A stretch of DNA of 64,000 bases, taken from Sinohyriopsis cumingii. Taxonomy: Eukaryota; Mollusca; Bivalvia; Unionida; Unionidae. The translations under genes were made by a program, and so were the position numbers. The first letter of the stretch is position 1. Each line of letters opens with the position of its first letter. The notes beneath the pieces were generated by a model. The model searched no databases. It was given only the letters and a program-made list of their open reading frames with translations, and was not told the DNA's origin. The DNA lies in contig CM068831.1 in NCBI GenBank assembly GCA_028554795.2, positions 58,837,180 to 58,901,179 of the forward strand. Reading direction: 5' to 3'. Shown piece by piece: positions 36,695-48,064 of this stretch.

Positions 36695-37240
36695 TATCCA
36701 CGCTCCGTTAGGCTCATTTCAACCAGACTCTCATGGGAGTCTGTCCTGGCTCCATTAGTCTCATTCAACCAGACTCTCATGAGAGTCTGTCTAGGCTCCA
36801 TTAGGCTCATTCAACCAGACTCTCATGGGAGTCTGTCCTGGCTCCATTAGTCTCATTCAACCTGACTCTCATAAGGGTCTATCCAGGCTCCATTAGTCTC
36901 AGTCAACCAGACTCTCATGAGAGTCTGTCTAGGCTCCATTAGTCTCATTCAACCTGACTCTCATGAAGGTCTGTCTAGGCTCCATTAGCCTCATTCAACC
37001 AGACTCTCATGAATGTCTGTCTAGGCTCCATTTGTCTCATTCATCAAAACTCTCATAAAGGTCTATCCAGGCTCCATTAGTCTCATTCAACCTGACTCTC
37101 ATAAGGGTCTATCCAGGCTCCATTAGTCTTACTCAACCGGACTCTCATAAGAGTCTGTCTAGGCTCCATTAATCTCACTGAACCATGAGGGTCTTACCAG
37201 GCTTCATTAGTCTAATTCAACCAGATTCTCATGAGAATCT
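36695..37240. repeat. 46-bp minisatellite with a 20-bp palindrome, about 12 copies
   Basis: The unit holds TCTAGGCTCCATTAGTCTCA, TTCAACC and CAGACTCTCATGAGAGTCTG. The last word is a perfect palindrome in the best units (near 36772 and 36908) and nearly so in others, so each unit can fold into a 10-bp stem. Confidence 0.93.
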
Positions 37241-37634
37241 TGTAAAATGCTTAAATGAATGTCGTTAATCAAAGAATGCACGACAGTCAAATCTTTTACA
37301 ACTACAAAGACATTTCTTGCTAATTCTAAACTTATCGAATTACACTTTCTGTGACCATTCAAACTTAAATTCCATGATAAGTTTAAAATGATATTATTTA
37401 ACATTCTTTTTTTAAATATCTATAGATGCAGGAGGTTAACCCCAATCAGCCAATGAAACTGCCAACATTTAGGTAAAATATTATATCATCTCAGCAAAAT
37501 GATCTCACCTCATCTTTTCAGCCAATCAAATTACTTTGCAAATTTTGAGAAAGCCTCATTCTGGTGTTAAGAGGAAAACTCAGGCTTTTACCAGACTCTC
37601 ATTTTACAGTGATCTCACAAAGCCATGTCAGAGA

Positions 37635-37850
37635 TCTGAACCTGTTTTAACCTTATGTCTTGCATTATTAAGACAAATCTGGGAACCTGTGTTAACATTA
37701 AGTATGTCCTGTGTTATTAACATAGATCTGGGACTTGTTTTAACCTTAAATATGTCCATGTTATTAACACAAATCTGGGCCTTGTTTTAACCTTAAATAT
37801 GTCCTGTGTTATTAACACAAATCTGGGACCTGTTTTAACTTTAATTAGGT
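37635..37850. repeat. About 48-bp minisatellite, 4-5 copies
   Basis: The core holds TCTGGGACCTGTTTTAACCT, ATATGTCCTGTGTTATTAAC and ACAAA. Spacing is 47-52 bp. The word GTGTTATTAACAC inside is close to palindromic. Confidence 0.9.
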
Positions 37851-39320
37851 ATGGTGTATTGCAGAACCCCATGTCTCATATGCATTATACTCCACCTTCC
37901 AAGAGTGTCTCTGTACAGAGAATTTGGAGATATCAGTCGGGGGAAAATACCATAAAAACCACACCCCTTTCAAATCATTTACATCAGTAAGATACATTCT
38001 GATCTCATCCTATAAGTGTTGCAGTTATCAAGATAATGACATCATAATGTACATGACATACAAAAATAATGTCACACAGACACACGCAGAGCCTGATCTT
38101 AAAATATTCTTTCTAACTGATATTAACTGTACTTTTATTTACCTTAAACTTGACATGGTTTGTTTTCATTATTAAATATTACCTGCCTTAGCACCCCAAA
38201 TTTGGGTATACTTGTCATTTACTAGTCTGACTGCATTCAAGGCTAAAGCAGGCCAGGTGGCCTAGGCTACATGTGCATTCATGCGTCTATATATCCATCT
38301 TGTATCAGAATCACTAAAACTAAGGAATAATTGCTAAAAAATTGTTTGGGCTTTTGACTTTTTTTTTTTTTAAAATGTACATTTTCATAAAGCTTGAAAG
38401 TCAAGCAAAAATCTGAAATCACTAAAATTTGTATACTCCCTAAGCAATGATCATTACAATTTATGAGAAAAATTACCCTGTCATTAATTGCCCTTTAAAA
38501 AAAACCTGCTGAACAAGTACTTCAAACATCATCAAATTTGAAATGACTGAAGATCATAGACTTCTGTTATTAAATACAAAAGGAATGGGAAGGTTTGTTG
38601 GTAATATTTGTTTAGTTTGACAATTATTGACATCACAATGGTTTTACACAAAAGAAGGCCTGTGTGGCTAATTTACAGTAGGCCATAAATAGCTAAGGTT
38701 TTTCATAGATTTTGTGTTGTTAACTTTAAATTTTCCTTTTCAGAACTGTTATTGCGACTATTAATTAAACTGAATGAGAATCTTCCTGTTCCATAACAAT
38801 GTTCGAAACAAGTCACAACCCATTCATTTATGTCCAATCTCCCCCAGTACGTTTTATGATACACCTAGATAAAAGCGAAATCATGTCAATGGCATCACAA
38901 TGAAATGATCGTATCATTTTGAGTGACACAGTAAGTGCTGATTTTACTGAAGCAGAGTAACTTAACACAAAACATTATGGCAAAGGTTTAACAATGTTAA
39001 CACACCAATGCCATTGGAAAGTTGCTACCTGTCTTGCAATGTTAATGCAGGTATGACAAAAACTGTCTGCAAATTTGTGTGCACAAGAAAAATGTCAGCT
39101 TATTTACAGTACCAAGAAAATGTTTGCCCACAGAAATTAATTAACTTACATTACTGACCTGTTGATAGATGTTTAATATGCAAAATCTGAGTGACATAAA
39201 CTTTGCCTTTTTTCCTAATAACATCATGGTAGCCTGAGTAAGCCCTTATTTTATTGTTCTTGTCAATAATTTGCACGTGTTATGAGTACCATACATTCCA
39301 ACACAAGACCGATAACAGTG
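37851..39320. other. Intron sequence, nothing recognised
   Basis: Part of the 17.8-kb intron. A poly-T run lies at about 38360-38372. No array, no element ends, no exon-like block. Confidence 0.45.
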
Positions 39321-39321
39321 A

Positions 39322-39539
39322 TTACCATATATACTCACTTATAAACCTAGTCCAACTGCAAACAACATGGACCCTAATCTGCTATAGCAAAAAGAACTAC
39401 TGATCATGGTCTATGCTTGTTCTACTGTATACTCCTAACAAGCTGCATAGACATATATCTACTGGCACCATATGCAATGGCAGATCTGGGTCTGTGCAGT
39501 CAGCATTTGAGCTAGGCTTACCAGCAAGCATATATGGTA
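39322..39539. mobile_element. Compound-palindrome MITE, copy 2 (best preserved ends)
   Basis: The left end TACCATATATACTCACTTAT and the right end GCATATATGGTA are inverted repeats. Inside are TAGTCCAACTGCAAAC, a first module with CCTAATCTGCT, a central hinge (TTCTACTGTATACTCCTAAC) and a second module TACTGGCACCATATGCAATG plus GCAGATCTGGGTCTG. No coding. Confidence 0.8.
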
Positions 39540-40930
39540 TTTCAAGAACTGTATGCAGTCATTTGCTTAAATTATAACAATACAAATATTCTAAACCATT
39601 TGCCTTATTCAGTCTTTTGTATATGGAGTAAAATTTCATAGTATTCAGCCACAATTCACAAACACATATTCTGTATTGTTTTGCATACAATACAACATAG
39701 GAAAACTCTAACAGCTATTAAATATTCACATAAAACAAAATTAAAATTTTGGCACTGTGCTGTAATGTTCATTATCTTGCTGCAAGAACATTTTTAATTG
39801 TTGGCAGTATCCACTTTAACAATGTCTTTAAAAAGATACTGCCTTTATAAACAGTACAGTATAAAGGAAAAGCAGCAAAGGTCTTATTAATTTTGCTTGA
39901 CAAAATGGTATATGTAAACTATCAAAATAATAAAGCAAGATTTATTAAAATATCAAGCCCACAAAGAAGCCCACTCAGACAAAGTTCAGAGAGCATGAAT
40001 TTATTCCAGTTGATAATATACGTTAAAGTACAGGTAAATCTAAGGTGATATCTTACACTAATATGAAACTCCCTTACACACAAACTTTTACATCGAGTTA
40101 ATCTTTGTCCAGGTACGATATAATTTTCTCAAATCCCAAATTAATATAGATAAACATTTCCAGGTGTAATACTGAAATGGAAAATCCTTCTCCTCCCTCA
40201 CCTGACCATTATCCTGTCTGTCATATGTCACCATAGCGTTTTAACTTGAACATCAAAATGTTTAGTCATTTTTACTGACCATCGTCTATATTTTTATTGA
40301 TTTAATTTCAGAACATAAGCCACCTGTACTGTAACAAAAGTTTTGAGTTTGCATTAAATTATTAAGCCCCTACTAAAAAATCATATATGGTCTTTCTCAT
40401 GACCTAAGCATTTTCGATGTTTACTTTCTCAATTTAATTCTTTATGTGTATCAAATGAGTGCCATTTTGTTTAATACAAGATTTGTTCACCTTGGAATGT
40501 GAAGAAAAGAAATTCAACCATGTGTACTGGTGTTCCACCCTCAGGAAAATAAACTATAAACAGGAACTCAGCAAAGACTGATTCCTGCCAATTCATTATG
40601 ACTAATCCAACTTCCCACCTCACAGACTATCTTAAGATCTTTCTGAGGACAAAGTTGTAAGAAGACAGTTAAGACAAGTGCTGAGCGAACTTTGTGATGC
40701 TGGGCAGAATATGATGTTGTCTTTAGCAGAAACATCCTTGTGTGTATTTAATAAGTTAAAAGAGTTTGTAGGTTAATATATTATAATGCTATGGCGTAAA
40801 CCAAAACAACTGCACAAAATCTTTTTGGACATGATTTCTTCCTGCATGTCATCGCAGTAAAACCAGTGATGGAGTTGTAAACCAGCTATCCAAACATTAG
40901 TTTGAAATGTATCAACAGTATGAATACACT
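39540..40930. other. Intron sequence, nothing recognised
   Basis: AT-rich intron. No arrays, SINEs or exon-like blocks found. Confidence 0.45.
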
Positions 40931-40935
40931 TACGT

Positions 40936-41474
40936 TACCCTTATTATACATTGCTTACAAGTTGAATCAAACTGCAAATTGCACAGATCCAGATCTGCCA
41001 GTGCATAAGGTACCAGCAGATCTGGGTCTATCCAGTTTGTAAGGAGTAATCCATAAAACAAACAATACAGACTCTAATCTGCAGGCACATTATGTGATGG
41101 CAGATCAGAGTCTGTATTGCTTGCAATTAGACTGGACTTATAAGCGACCCCTACAGTGGTCTTGTCTGCCTCAGGTTAAAACCCCAGCCAAATCATATCA
41201 TTAAAGACTTATATAAATGGTACCAGCAGCTGCCTTGCTAGGCCCTCAGCATTAAGAGGTTAGTGTTAGGACTGGTCGACCTGGTGTCAGGATAATGTGA
41301 CTGGGTGGGACATGATGCCACATGCCAGCAGCATGATGCCCCAGTGCTAGACATCACTATAAACTGCCACACTGCAGACATCATAGAGATATGACTAGAA
41401 AATTTTTTAAAATTATGTTAAAAATCCAAATCACACACACACATGCACAGACTTATAAGCTACTATATATGGTA
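40936..41474. mobile_element. Compound-palindrome MITE, copy 3, split by a SINE
   Basis: The element begins near TACCCTTATTATACATTGC, has the two palindromic modules (AGATCTGCCAGTGCATAAGG with AGCAGATCTGGGTCT; CTAATCTGCAGGCACATTA with GGCAGATCAGAGTCTG), and reaches GACTTATAAGC at 41135. There a family-B SINE is inserted; the end of the element (TACTATATATGGTA) resumes at 41461. Confidence 0.8.
41146..41449 (+). mobile_element. SINE family B, copy 2, nested in a MITE
   Basis: The head is decayed (AGGTTAAAACCCCAGCC where the B box should be). The body (TTAGTGTTAGGACTGGTC, AATGTGACTGGGTGGGACAT, GCATGATGCCCCAGTGCTAG) and a CA tail are clear. The perfect target duplication GACTTATAAGC lies at 41135-41145 and 41450-41460, inside the MITE end. 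Confidence 0.9.
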
Positions 41475-41475
41475 T

Positions 41476-42846
41476 GTAGATATGCATTTCACAGAGATAT
41501 ACATATGAAATTATCACTCAAAAACAGAGTTGTTAATAGTAGTTACTAATGTTAAGAGATTACATAATGTTTAGCATTGAATACCAGCTAGCAAGGCAGT
41601 AAAAGCGCTAAAAAGTTTCTGAATCAGGAATCTGGCCTGATCTTTATTCAAAACTTACATAAATCAGAGGTTTAAAACCGGAGATTTGTAAAGGTTATCA
41701 ACATTCCACTGTTAAAATTTATTTAAATCATGGTGCATTAAATGTTTTTCTAGAAAAAGGTAAAGCTGTACAGTTTGGCTTCATGTAAGACAGAGATTTA
41801 TCAGTAAAATTCCTCTTTTTTATTTTTAATGAACACTGAAATGTACCACACTTATCTTCTAAAGTTGATTTTAATTTACTGATCATGTAGGGTTTGAAGT
41901 ACACATATCAGCCATTTTCTCAAGTTATGATTTATTTAAAAAATGAGGACTTGTGACATAACGTGATATGTTACTAGTAAAAAAAAATGTTATTTGATGA
42001 GTGAAACATAAGGAGCTATTAGCAGATAGCAAATCTAATAATAAGGAAAGTTGCGATATAGCATGGTCCATGTAATGAGGTCACAGTGACTGTCTTTTGG
42101 CACCATACTGCACTACTCCTTTGGTCAAATGCTAAGGTCATGTGAAAAGCCATACATAATGGCAAATTTGAGAAATAGGTCTTTTTCAAATCCAAGCAAT
42201 ACAGTAACTTGGTATGAAATATGGATCACAGAGACCTACAATTCTCCTAAGGATTCTAAGCATATTAAAATAAAGAAACTTGTTTTAGGGATTTTATACA
42301 CTGTTCAGTGTTTATGCATTTATTACAGAGTTGTCATTTTAAAACCTAAAGAGATTCAAACACTACAACTCAGTGATTATAATCCAGACAAACCCTTGCA
42401 AAAAAAAGGTTAAAATAATTTCACTGTTGCCGATAAAACACAGAAAAGATAACTGAAATCATGAATATCTTAAAGAACATTGCCATGCTGTAACCCCTGC
42501 ACCATAACATCCATGTCATTTGTCATGTGTTGATATAATAATCAATACATTCTATGACATCACTAAACCATTCAAAGCAGATGTGAGAAAAGTAGGACAA
42601 GTTTAATTAAAGTCTAAGCTCTATAAAGAATTCAGGTAAAATTATGCTGAGGTACAATGAGCAGCAAATAAAATGTAAGAATAACACCATATGCTTACAA
42701 ATGTAAGGCATGGTAAAGAAATTAAAAGATTTTATACACTGAAACTTGGGTCTAAAAACATTGATAATAATAAAGACAAAACTCTACAAAAATGAATTAA
42801 TTGTGCCAGGCTTAAGCGGAGACTTGATTAGATTCTCTCAGCATTG
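41476..42846. other. Intron sequence, nothing recognised
   Basis: Continues the large intron. One open frame of 94 codons at 42129-42413 (+) has no recognisable motif and no splice context. Confidence 0.4.
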
Positions 42847-42859
42847 TATTAGTAACATG

Positions 42860-43157
42860 TACCACTCGGGTGGCCTAGTGGTTAGAGCATCCCTCTCGGA
42901 TGCAGGAGGTCATGGGTTTGATCCCCGGCCGAGTCATGCCGAAGACTTAACAAAACTGGTACTAACAGCTGTCTCGCTTGGCGCTCAGCATTACGAGGTT
43001 AGTGTTAGGACTGGTCTGCCTGGTGTCAGCATAATGTGACTGGGTGGGACATCATGCTACATGTCTGCGGCATGATGCCCCAGTGCTAGACATCACATCA
43101 ATATGACTAAAAAATATTTAAAGCTATGTTAAAAATCCAAATCACACACACACACAC
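42860..43157 (+). mobile_element. SINE family B, copy 3 (best preserved)
   Basis: The head GGTGGCCTAGTGGTTAGAGC (A box) and GGTTTGATCCCCGG (B box) make a good tRNA-like promoter. The body is the same as in copies 1 and 2, then TTAAAAATCCAAATCACACA and a CA tail. The target duplication ATTAGTA(A/C)CATG lies at 42848-42859 and 43158-43169, with one mismatch. Confidence 0.93.
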
Positions 43158-43485
43158 ATTAGTACCATGCAAAACTGAACTCTATATAGGGATTATATAC
43201 TGTTGCATTTTTAAGTCTAGCTATACTATCAGAAAATACCTACAGCAGCAAAATAAATCACTGTCAAGAGTACATGGACATACAATAAACACCTGATGTA
43301 CACATATATTGTGTTACCGAGAAACCTCACATATGACGAATGCACATGACTCAAATCACTCCATCAATGGAGAGCTGAATCTTCATCCCCATTGAACACA
43401 TAAAAAAATGGCTGTTCTTGTTTTGGAACCCATACTGCATTTGCGGATATATGTGAATGATGTATATTTCAGGGTATATTTATCT

Positions 43486-43733
43486 TTTGTTGTTGTTGTG
43501 GGGTTTAACGCCATTTTTCAGCACGATAGGGCTATACATGGCGGCCAGTATTAATGGTGGAGGAAGAACCCGGAAAACCCCGGAAAGAACCACCGACCCA
43601 CGAGAAGCTACTGGCAAGCTTCCTCACATGCCCACATTGGCTGAATCTTAGACTCGAACCGCCGCAGACAGAGGTGAGATGGCAGTGATCCGTAACGAAG
43701 AGCGTTTTAGACCACTCGGCCACTCGGGGCCCC
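43486..43733 (-). mobile_element. SINE family A, copy 5
   Basis: Full length on the minus strand, closest to copy 1 in the head. The target duplication GTATATTTATCT lies at 43474-43485 and 43734-43745. Confidence 0.95.
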
Positions 43734-43960
43734 GTATATTTATCTGCTTGGATGTTAATACGAATTCACACAAACGCATATATGAGTAGGTCAAATACAT
43801 GTAAAATCAAGAATTTACTGTATACATGTATATGCACTGATCCCGCACTGTAATGCTGTTCAGGAGAGTCATACAAGTGTACTGTGTTATAAGGTTATCT
43901 TATACTGAGGTAGACTCATTATCAAAACTACACTCATGCCAAAAATAGTATCTATGACAA

Positions 43961-44143
43961 TACAGTAAAACCTGTGTTGAAAGACCACTGCTATGTCAGA
44001 CCACCTTTCTTGAAAGACCATATTAATAATGCACAGATTTGTTGATCATATATAGGTATGACCTGTTATGAGAGACCACCTGTCTTAAGAGACACATAAT
44101 TTTTGGGCAGAAGGGGTGGTCTTTCAGGAGAGGTTCTACTGTA
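43961..44143. mobile_element. Mariner-type MITE
   Basis: The ends TA-CAGTAAAACCTGTGTTGA and AGGTTCTACTG-TA are inverted repeats flanked by the TA dinucleotide that Tc1/mariner elements duplicate. The interior has 'gagaccacctgtcttaag' and 'ggtggtctttcaggag' in inverted arrangement. About 183 bp, no coding. Confidence 0.75.
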
Positions 44144-44532
44144 CCTACATTATGAGATTTCACTATACTGAGGGACATGATTATGAGGGATCAATGTATA
44201 TAAAGCTCATCAAACAAAGATGCATGCCTACCAATATTTCCATTTTTTAAAAAGTCACAATCTGGCACTAAAGGCGTGCAATGTTACTCCTGTGAAGAGA
44301 ATGGTAAATTCATGTACCTTTCCCTATCTCGTGCTGCTGCATGATTTCTGAGAATAAATGGTTTCCTGGGTTCAAACTGGTATGTTCCATCCCTGGATGT
44401 ACATGAATTGATATGAATGGTATTTAATTAGGGAACAACAGGTCAAAGTGGGGATGATATCACTCAGCTGGGTAGCTGACACATGTCAGCTTGTGAATGC
44501 AAATTCACACACATTAAACTATTGAGGAAAAC

Positions 44533-44662
44533 TGTTATTGTTGTCATGGGTTTAATGCAATTTTTCAGCACATGATATCCTATACATGGCAGAAGCTATT
44601 GGCAAGCTTTTTTACATATCCACATTTGCTGAGCCTGAGACTTGAACCCACATGGACAAAAG
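44533..44662 (-). mobile_element. SINE family A, copy 6, partial and old
   Basis: The tail side (TTATTGTTGTCATGGGTTTAA) and part of the body and B-box region are present. About 50 bp of the body are deleted and the A-box half is missing. Confidence 0.7.
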
Positions 44663-45040
44663 TATAAGAGAAAAAGATGAAAAGATGCTTGGAACATTTA
44701 GTTATTACACTGTTCATTAATGTTGGCATTATTTTTCTTCTTTCCTAGACCATATACATAGAATCAATTTCCAAGACCAAATACAAAGAAACACTTTCCA
44801 TGACAAAATACTGAGATTGGCTTTCCTAAACCATATACATATAATGTACATAGAATCACCTTCCCAACACACAATGGACAAGTCATTTGCACAACCAGTA
44901 TTATCCAATGGATTTATCCCAGTCCCTTGGGACATGTTCTTAATTCATAACTTTGACACTGTTCAAAGTCCCACTCTAAATGTACACACCAAGGACCACA
45001 CCATAAACTCATTTAACCATATGTTAAGGTGAGATAAAGT

Positions 45041-45243
45041 CTATATACATGATTATAAGTCCAACTGCAAAAAACAACAATGACCCTGATCTGCCACTGC
45101 ATAATGCACTGCCAGATCAGGGTCTACACTGTTCTACTGATTACTTCTAACAAAATGCATAGACCTAGATCTGCTGATGCATAATATGATGAAAAATCTG
45201 AGTGTGCAGTTTGCAAGTGAACTTGACTTGTAAGTACAGTAAG
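45041..45243. mobile_element. Compound-palindrome MITE, copy 4
   Basis: It begins CTATATACATGATTATAAGT, continues CCAACTGCAAAA, and ends near CTTGACTTGTAAG. Modules CCCTGATCTGCCACTGCATA / GCCAGATCAGGGTCTA and CTAGATCTGCTGATGCATAA are present. Confidence 0.8.
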
Positions 45244-45291
45244 TATTTACAATATCTAATGACCTATAACATGAATCAAGTATCATCGAGG

Positions 45292-45590
45292 ATATTATTC
45301 TGTCTACAATCAATTGTCAATTTCAATTTATTTTATGAACAATTACAATGGTATTATGTTGTCTACAATCAATTGTCAATTTCAATTTATTTTATGAACA
45401 ATTACAATGGTATTATGCTGTCTACAATCAATTGTCAATTTCAATTTATTTTATGAACAATTACAATGGTATTATGCTGTCTACAATCAATTGTCAATTT
45501 CAATTTATTTTATGAACAATTACAATGGTATTATGCTGTCTACAATCAATTGTCAATTTCAATTTATTTCATGAACAATTACAATTCAGA
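45292..45590. repeat. 59-bp minisatellite, 5 nearly identical copies
   Basis: The unit starts TCTACAATCAATTGTCAATT and includes TTATGAACAATTACAATGGT. Starts at 45303, 45362, 45421, 45480 and 45539 give an exact 59-bp period with almost no changes, so this is one of the youngest arrays here. Confidence 0.97.
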
Positions 45591-45689
45591 TTTCCATAGT
45601 TCTTGTGATAAAAAAAAGAATCCTTCATAGGGTCTAATGATCTACTGAGTGAAAATAATTTTTAAGAATTAAAGACAAGACAATTTCCT

Positions 45690-46480
45690 AAATTTTTTAA
45701 ATTCTGATGGATGAAAGCATTTCTGACATTCTTCAGTGATAACACAAGTTTCAAATCAGCTGCTGTGGTGGACATACTGGAATTCAGATTGGCACCTTTT
45801 TCTTATGGACAAAGCAGACATTATCAGAAATCTTTTGGTGAAAACCCAAAGTTATAATGATCATCCATTCAGGGGGTGATGACAAAATATTTCAAGACAG
45901 CCATCATGGCAACTATACTGGATGTATGACTGGAACCATTTTCATTTAGGACCAGCCAGGTATGATAAGAAGGCTAATGAAGACAACCCGATGTTCAAAG
46001 AGCCATCAATTTGAGAGGAGTCAAGATAACAATATATTCAAGATAGACACCATGGTGGCCATATTGACAGTTAGTCATCTTCATTTAGGACCAACCAGAC
46101 ACCAAAAGAACTTCTCTGATGAAAACCACATGCCAAAATTCCATTTATGGGGATTTGCAAAAACACGATTTTCAAGTTGGCTACATACTTTATGTCAGAT
46201 AGCACCATTTTATTTTTAAATATGGGATCAAGAAAACATTATAAGAAGTCTTTCAGTGAAAACAACATGCTGATATGACCATTCATTTAGGCGAGTTAGT
46301 AATAATAAAATTTTCAAACCAACCACATTTTGGACCTTACATCAGCACCATTTTCATTTTGGACCAATTAGACATCATAATTAAGATGGATGTTGTTGTG
46401 GCCATGATGGATGTCAGATCCACAATATTTTCATTTAGGACCAACTGGACATCATAAGAAGTATTTTAGTGAAAACCTCA
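45690..46480. repeat. About 145-bp old tandem repeat, about 6 units (left block)
   Basis: Units share, in order, 'ttcaagatggctgctatggtggccat', 'actggatgtcagattggcacc', ATTTTCATTTAGGACCA, 'gacatcataagaagtctttcagtgaaaac' and 'atgttgatatgaccatccattcagg'. The ATTTTCATTTAGG anchor recurs near 45796, 45938, 46078, 46208, 46350 and 46430. Copies are diverged. The same unit is found at 47040-47480 and 53560-53850. Confidence 0.8.
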
Positions 46481-46484
46481 TGTC

Positions 46485-47005
46485 GATATGACCATCTATG
46501 TTGATATGATCATCCATGTTGATATGACCATCCATGTTGACATGGCCATCCATGTTGATATGACCATCCATGCTGATATGACCATCCATGTTGATATGAC
46601 CATCCATTTTGATATGACCATCCATGTTGACATGACCATCCATGTCGATATGACCATCTATGTTGATATGACCATCCATTTTGATATGACCATCCATGTT
46701 GATATGACCATCCATGTTGACATGACCATCCATGTTGATATGACCATCCATGCTGATATGACCATCCATGTTGATATGACCATCCATTTTGATATGACCA
46801 TCCATGTTGACATGACCATCCATGTCAATATGACCATCTATGCTGATATGACCATCCATTTTGATATGACCATCCATGCTGATATGACCATCCATGCTGA
46901 TATGACCATCCATGTTGATATGACCATCCATGTTGAAATGACCATCCATGTCGATATGACCATTGTTGATATGACCATCCATGTTGATATGACCATCCAT
47001 GCAGA
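46485..47005. repeat. 18-bp minisatellite, about 29 copies, 180-bp higher-order repeat
   Basis: The unit is CCATCCATGTTGATATGA. Two lines of ten units starting at 46561 and 46741 are almost identical, so a 180-bp block was duplicated. The 18-bp period is six codons, giving MDGHIN-type open frames on both strands that are by-products. Confidence 0.97.
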
Positions 47006-47039
47006 AGGAGTATCAATGGCATACTTTAAAGATGACTGA

Positions 47040-47480
47040 TGTGGTAGCCATATTTTATTTCACATCTTCATCATTTTGATTTAATAATAAGTCTTTAGGT
47101 GAAAACCCAATATGAGTATGACTTTCTATTTCAGGGAAAGCAGCCACAGCAAGAATTTCAAGATGGCTGCTATAGTGGCCATACTGGACAGCTGATCAGC
47201 ACCATTTTTATTTATGCCTTGCTAGGCATTATACAAAGTCTTTCAGTGAAAAGCCCATATTAAGATGACTATCTATTCAGGAGGAGTAGTAAAAATAAGA
47301 TTTTCAAGACTGTTGCTATGGTGGCCATACTGGATGTTAAATTGGCACCATTTTCATTTAGGACCAATTAGACATCATACGAAGTCTATTGGTGAAAATC
47401 CCATGTTGCTTTGACCAGCCATTCAGAAGAAGTACTGACAAGATTTTCAAGATGGCTGCTAGAAAACAAACTGAAAGAAA
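47040..47480. repeat. About 145-bp old tandem repeat, right block
   Basis: Continues the units of 45690-46480 on the other side of the 18-bp array (TTCAAGATGGCTGCTATAGT near 47157, GGCACCATTTTCATTTAGGA near 47344). Confidence 0.8.
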
Positions 47481-47524
47481 TGACACTATGCTGAAAATTT
47501 GTGATATATCAACCTAATTCTAAA

Positions 47525-47640
47525 CATAGTTATTCAAGTTTCATGCATCGCAATATATGCTTCATGCATAGTTATTCAAGATTCTTGCATAGCTATTCAA
47601 GCTTCATGCATAGTTATTCAAGCTTCGTGCACAGCTATTT
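47525..47640. repeat. 21-bp minisatellite, 5-6 copies
   Basis: The core CATAGTTATTCAAGCTTCAT repeats with small changes. Confidence 0.88.
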
Positions 47641-47861
47641 AGTTTTTCTTCTACATTTTAACACAAGACCTATTAGTAATGAGTTCAGTGCAAAGGACCA
47701 GCTCCATAGGGCCTTAAAAGGGCCCAATGCACAACATCTTGCTCCCTAGGGCTTTTAAAACCATCACTACATCAAGTTCCTATACATGTCATTAATTGTC
47801 CTACATTTTTTACAATGATATCCAGTGCTTTAGTTACAAACTGAAATGTTCAAAACTGGGT

Positions 47862-47865
<4 letters not shown>

Positions 47866-47940
<75 letters not shown>
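47866..47940. repeat. (TA)n microsatellite
   Basis: About 36 TA dinucleotides after a short GTGTGTGT. Confidence 0.95.
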
Positions 47941-47942
<2 letters not shown>

Positions 47943-48064
47943 GATACTAAATTAATGACTTTTCAATATAAAATTGTCAATTATTTTTAACAACCAATAA
48001 ATTTCTTGTGAAGTGTAGAAGGTCTTCACCAGATTCTTGCAGCTTTTGTAAAGCAAATTCAGAG

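Noticed and set aside
37207-37404. Minus-strand 65-codon frame (LELARNVFVVVKDLTVVHSL)
   Set aside because: Vaguely retroelement-like, but it has no neighbouring domain, overlaps the end of the 46-bp array and matches nothing I can name.
42863-42930. tRNA gene at the head of a SINE family B copy
   Set aside because: Followed by a conserved SINE body and a CA tail, flanked by a target duplication.
46452-47039. 180-codon frames of MDGHIN or MTIHVD repeats
   Set aside because: Direct reading of the 18-bp array on either strand; no start context, splice sites or non-repeat domain.
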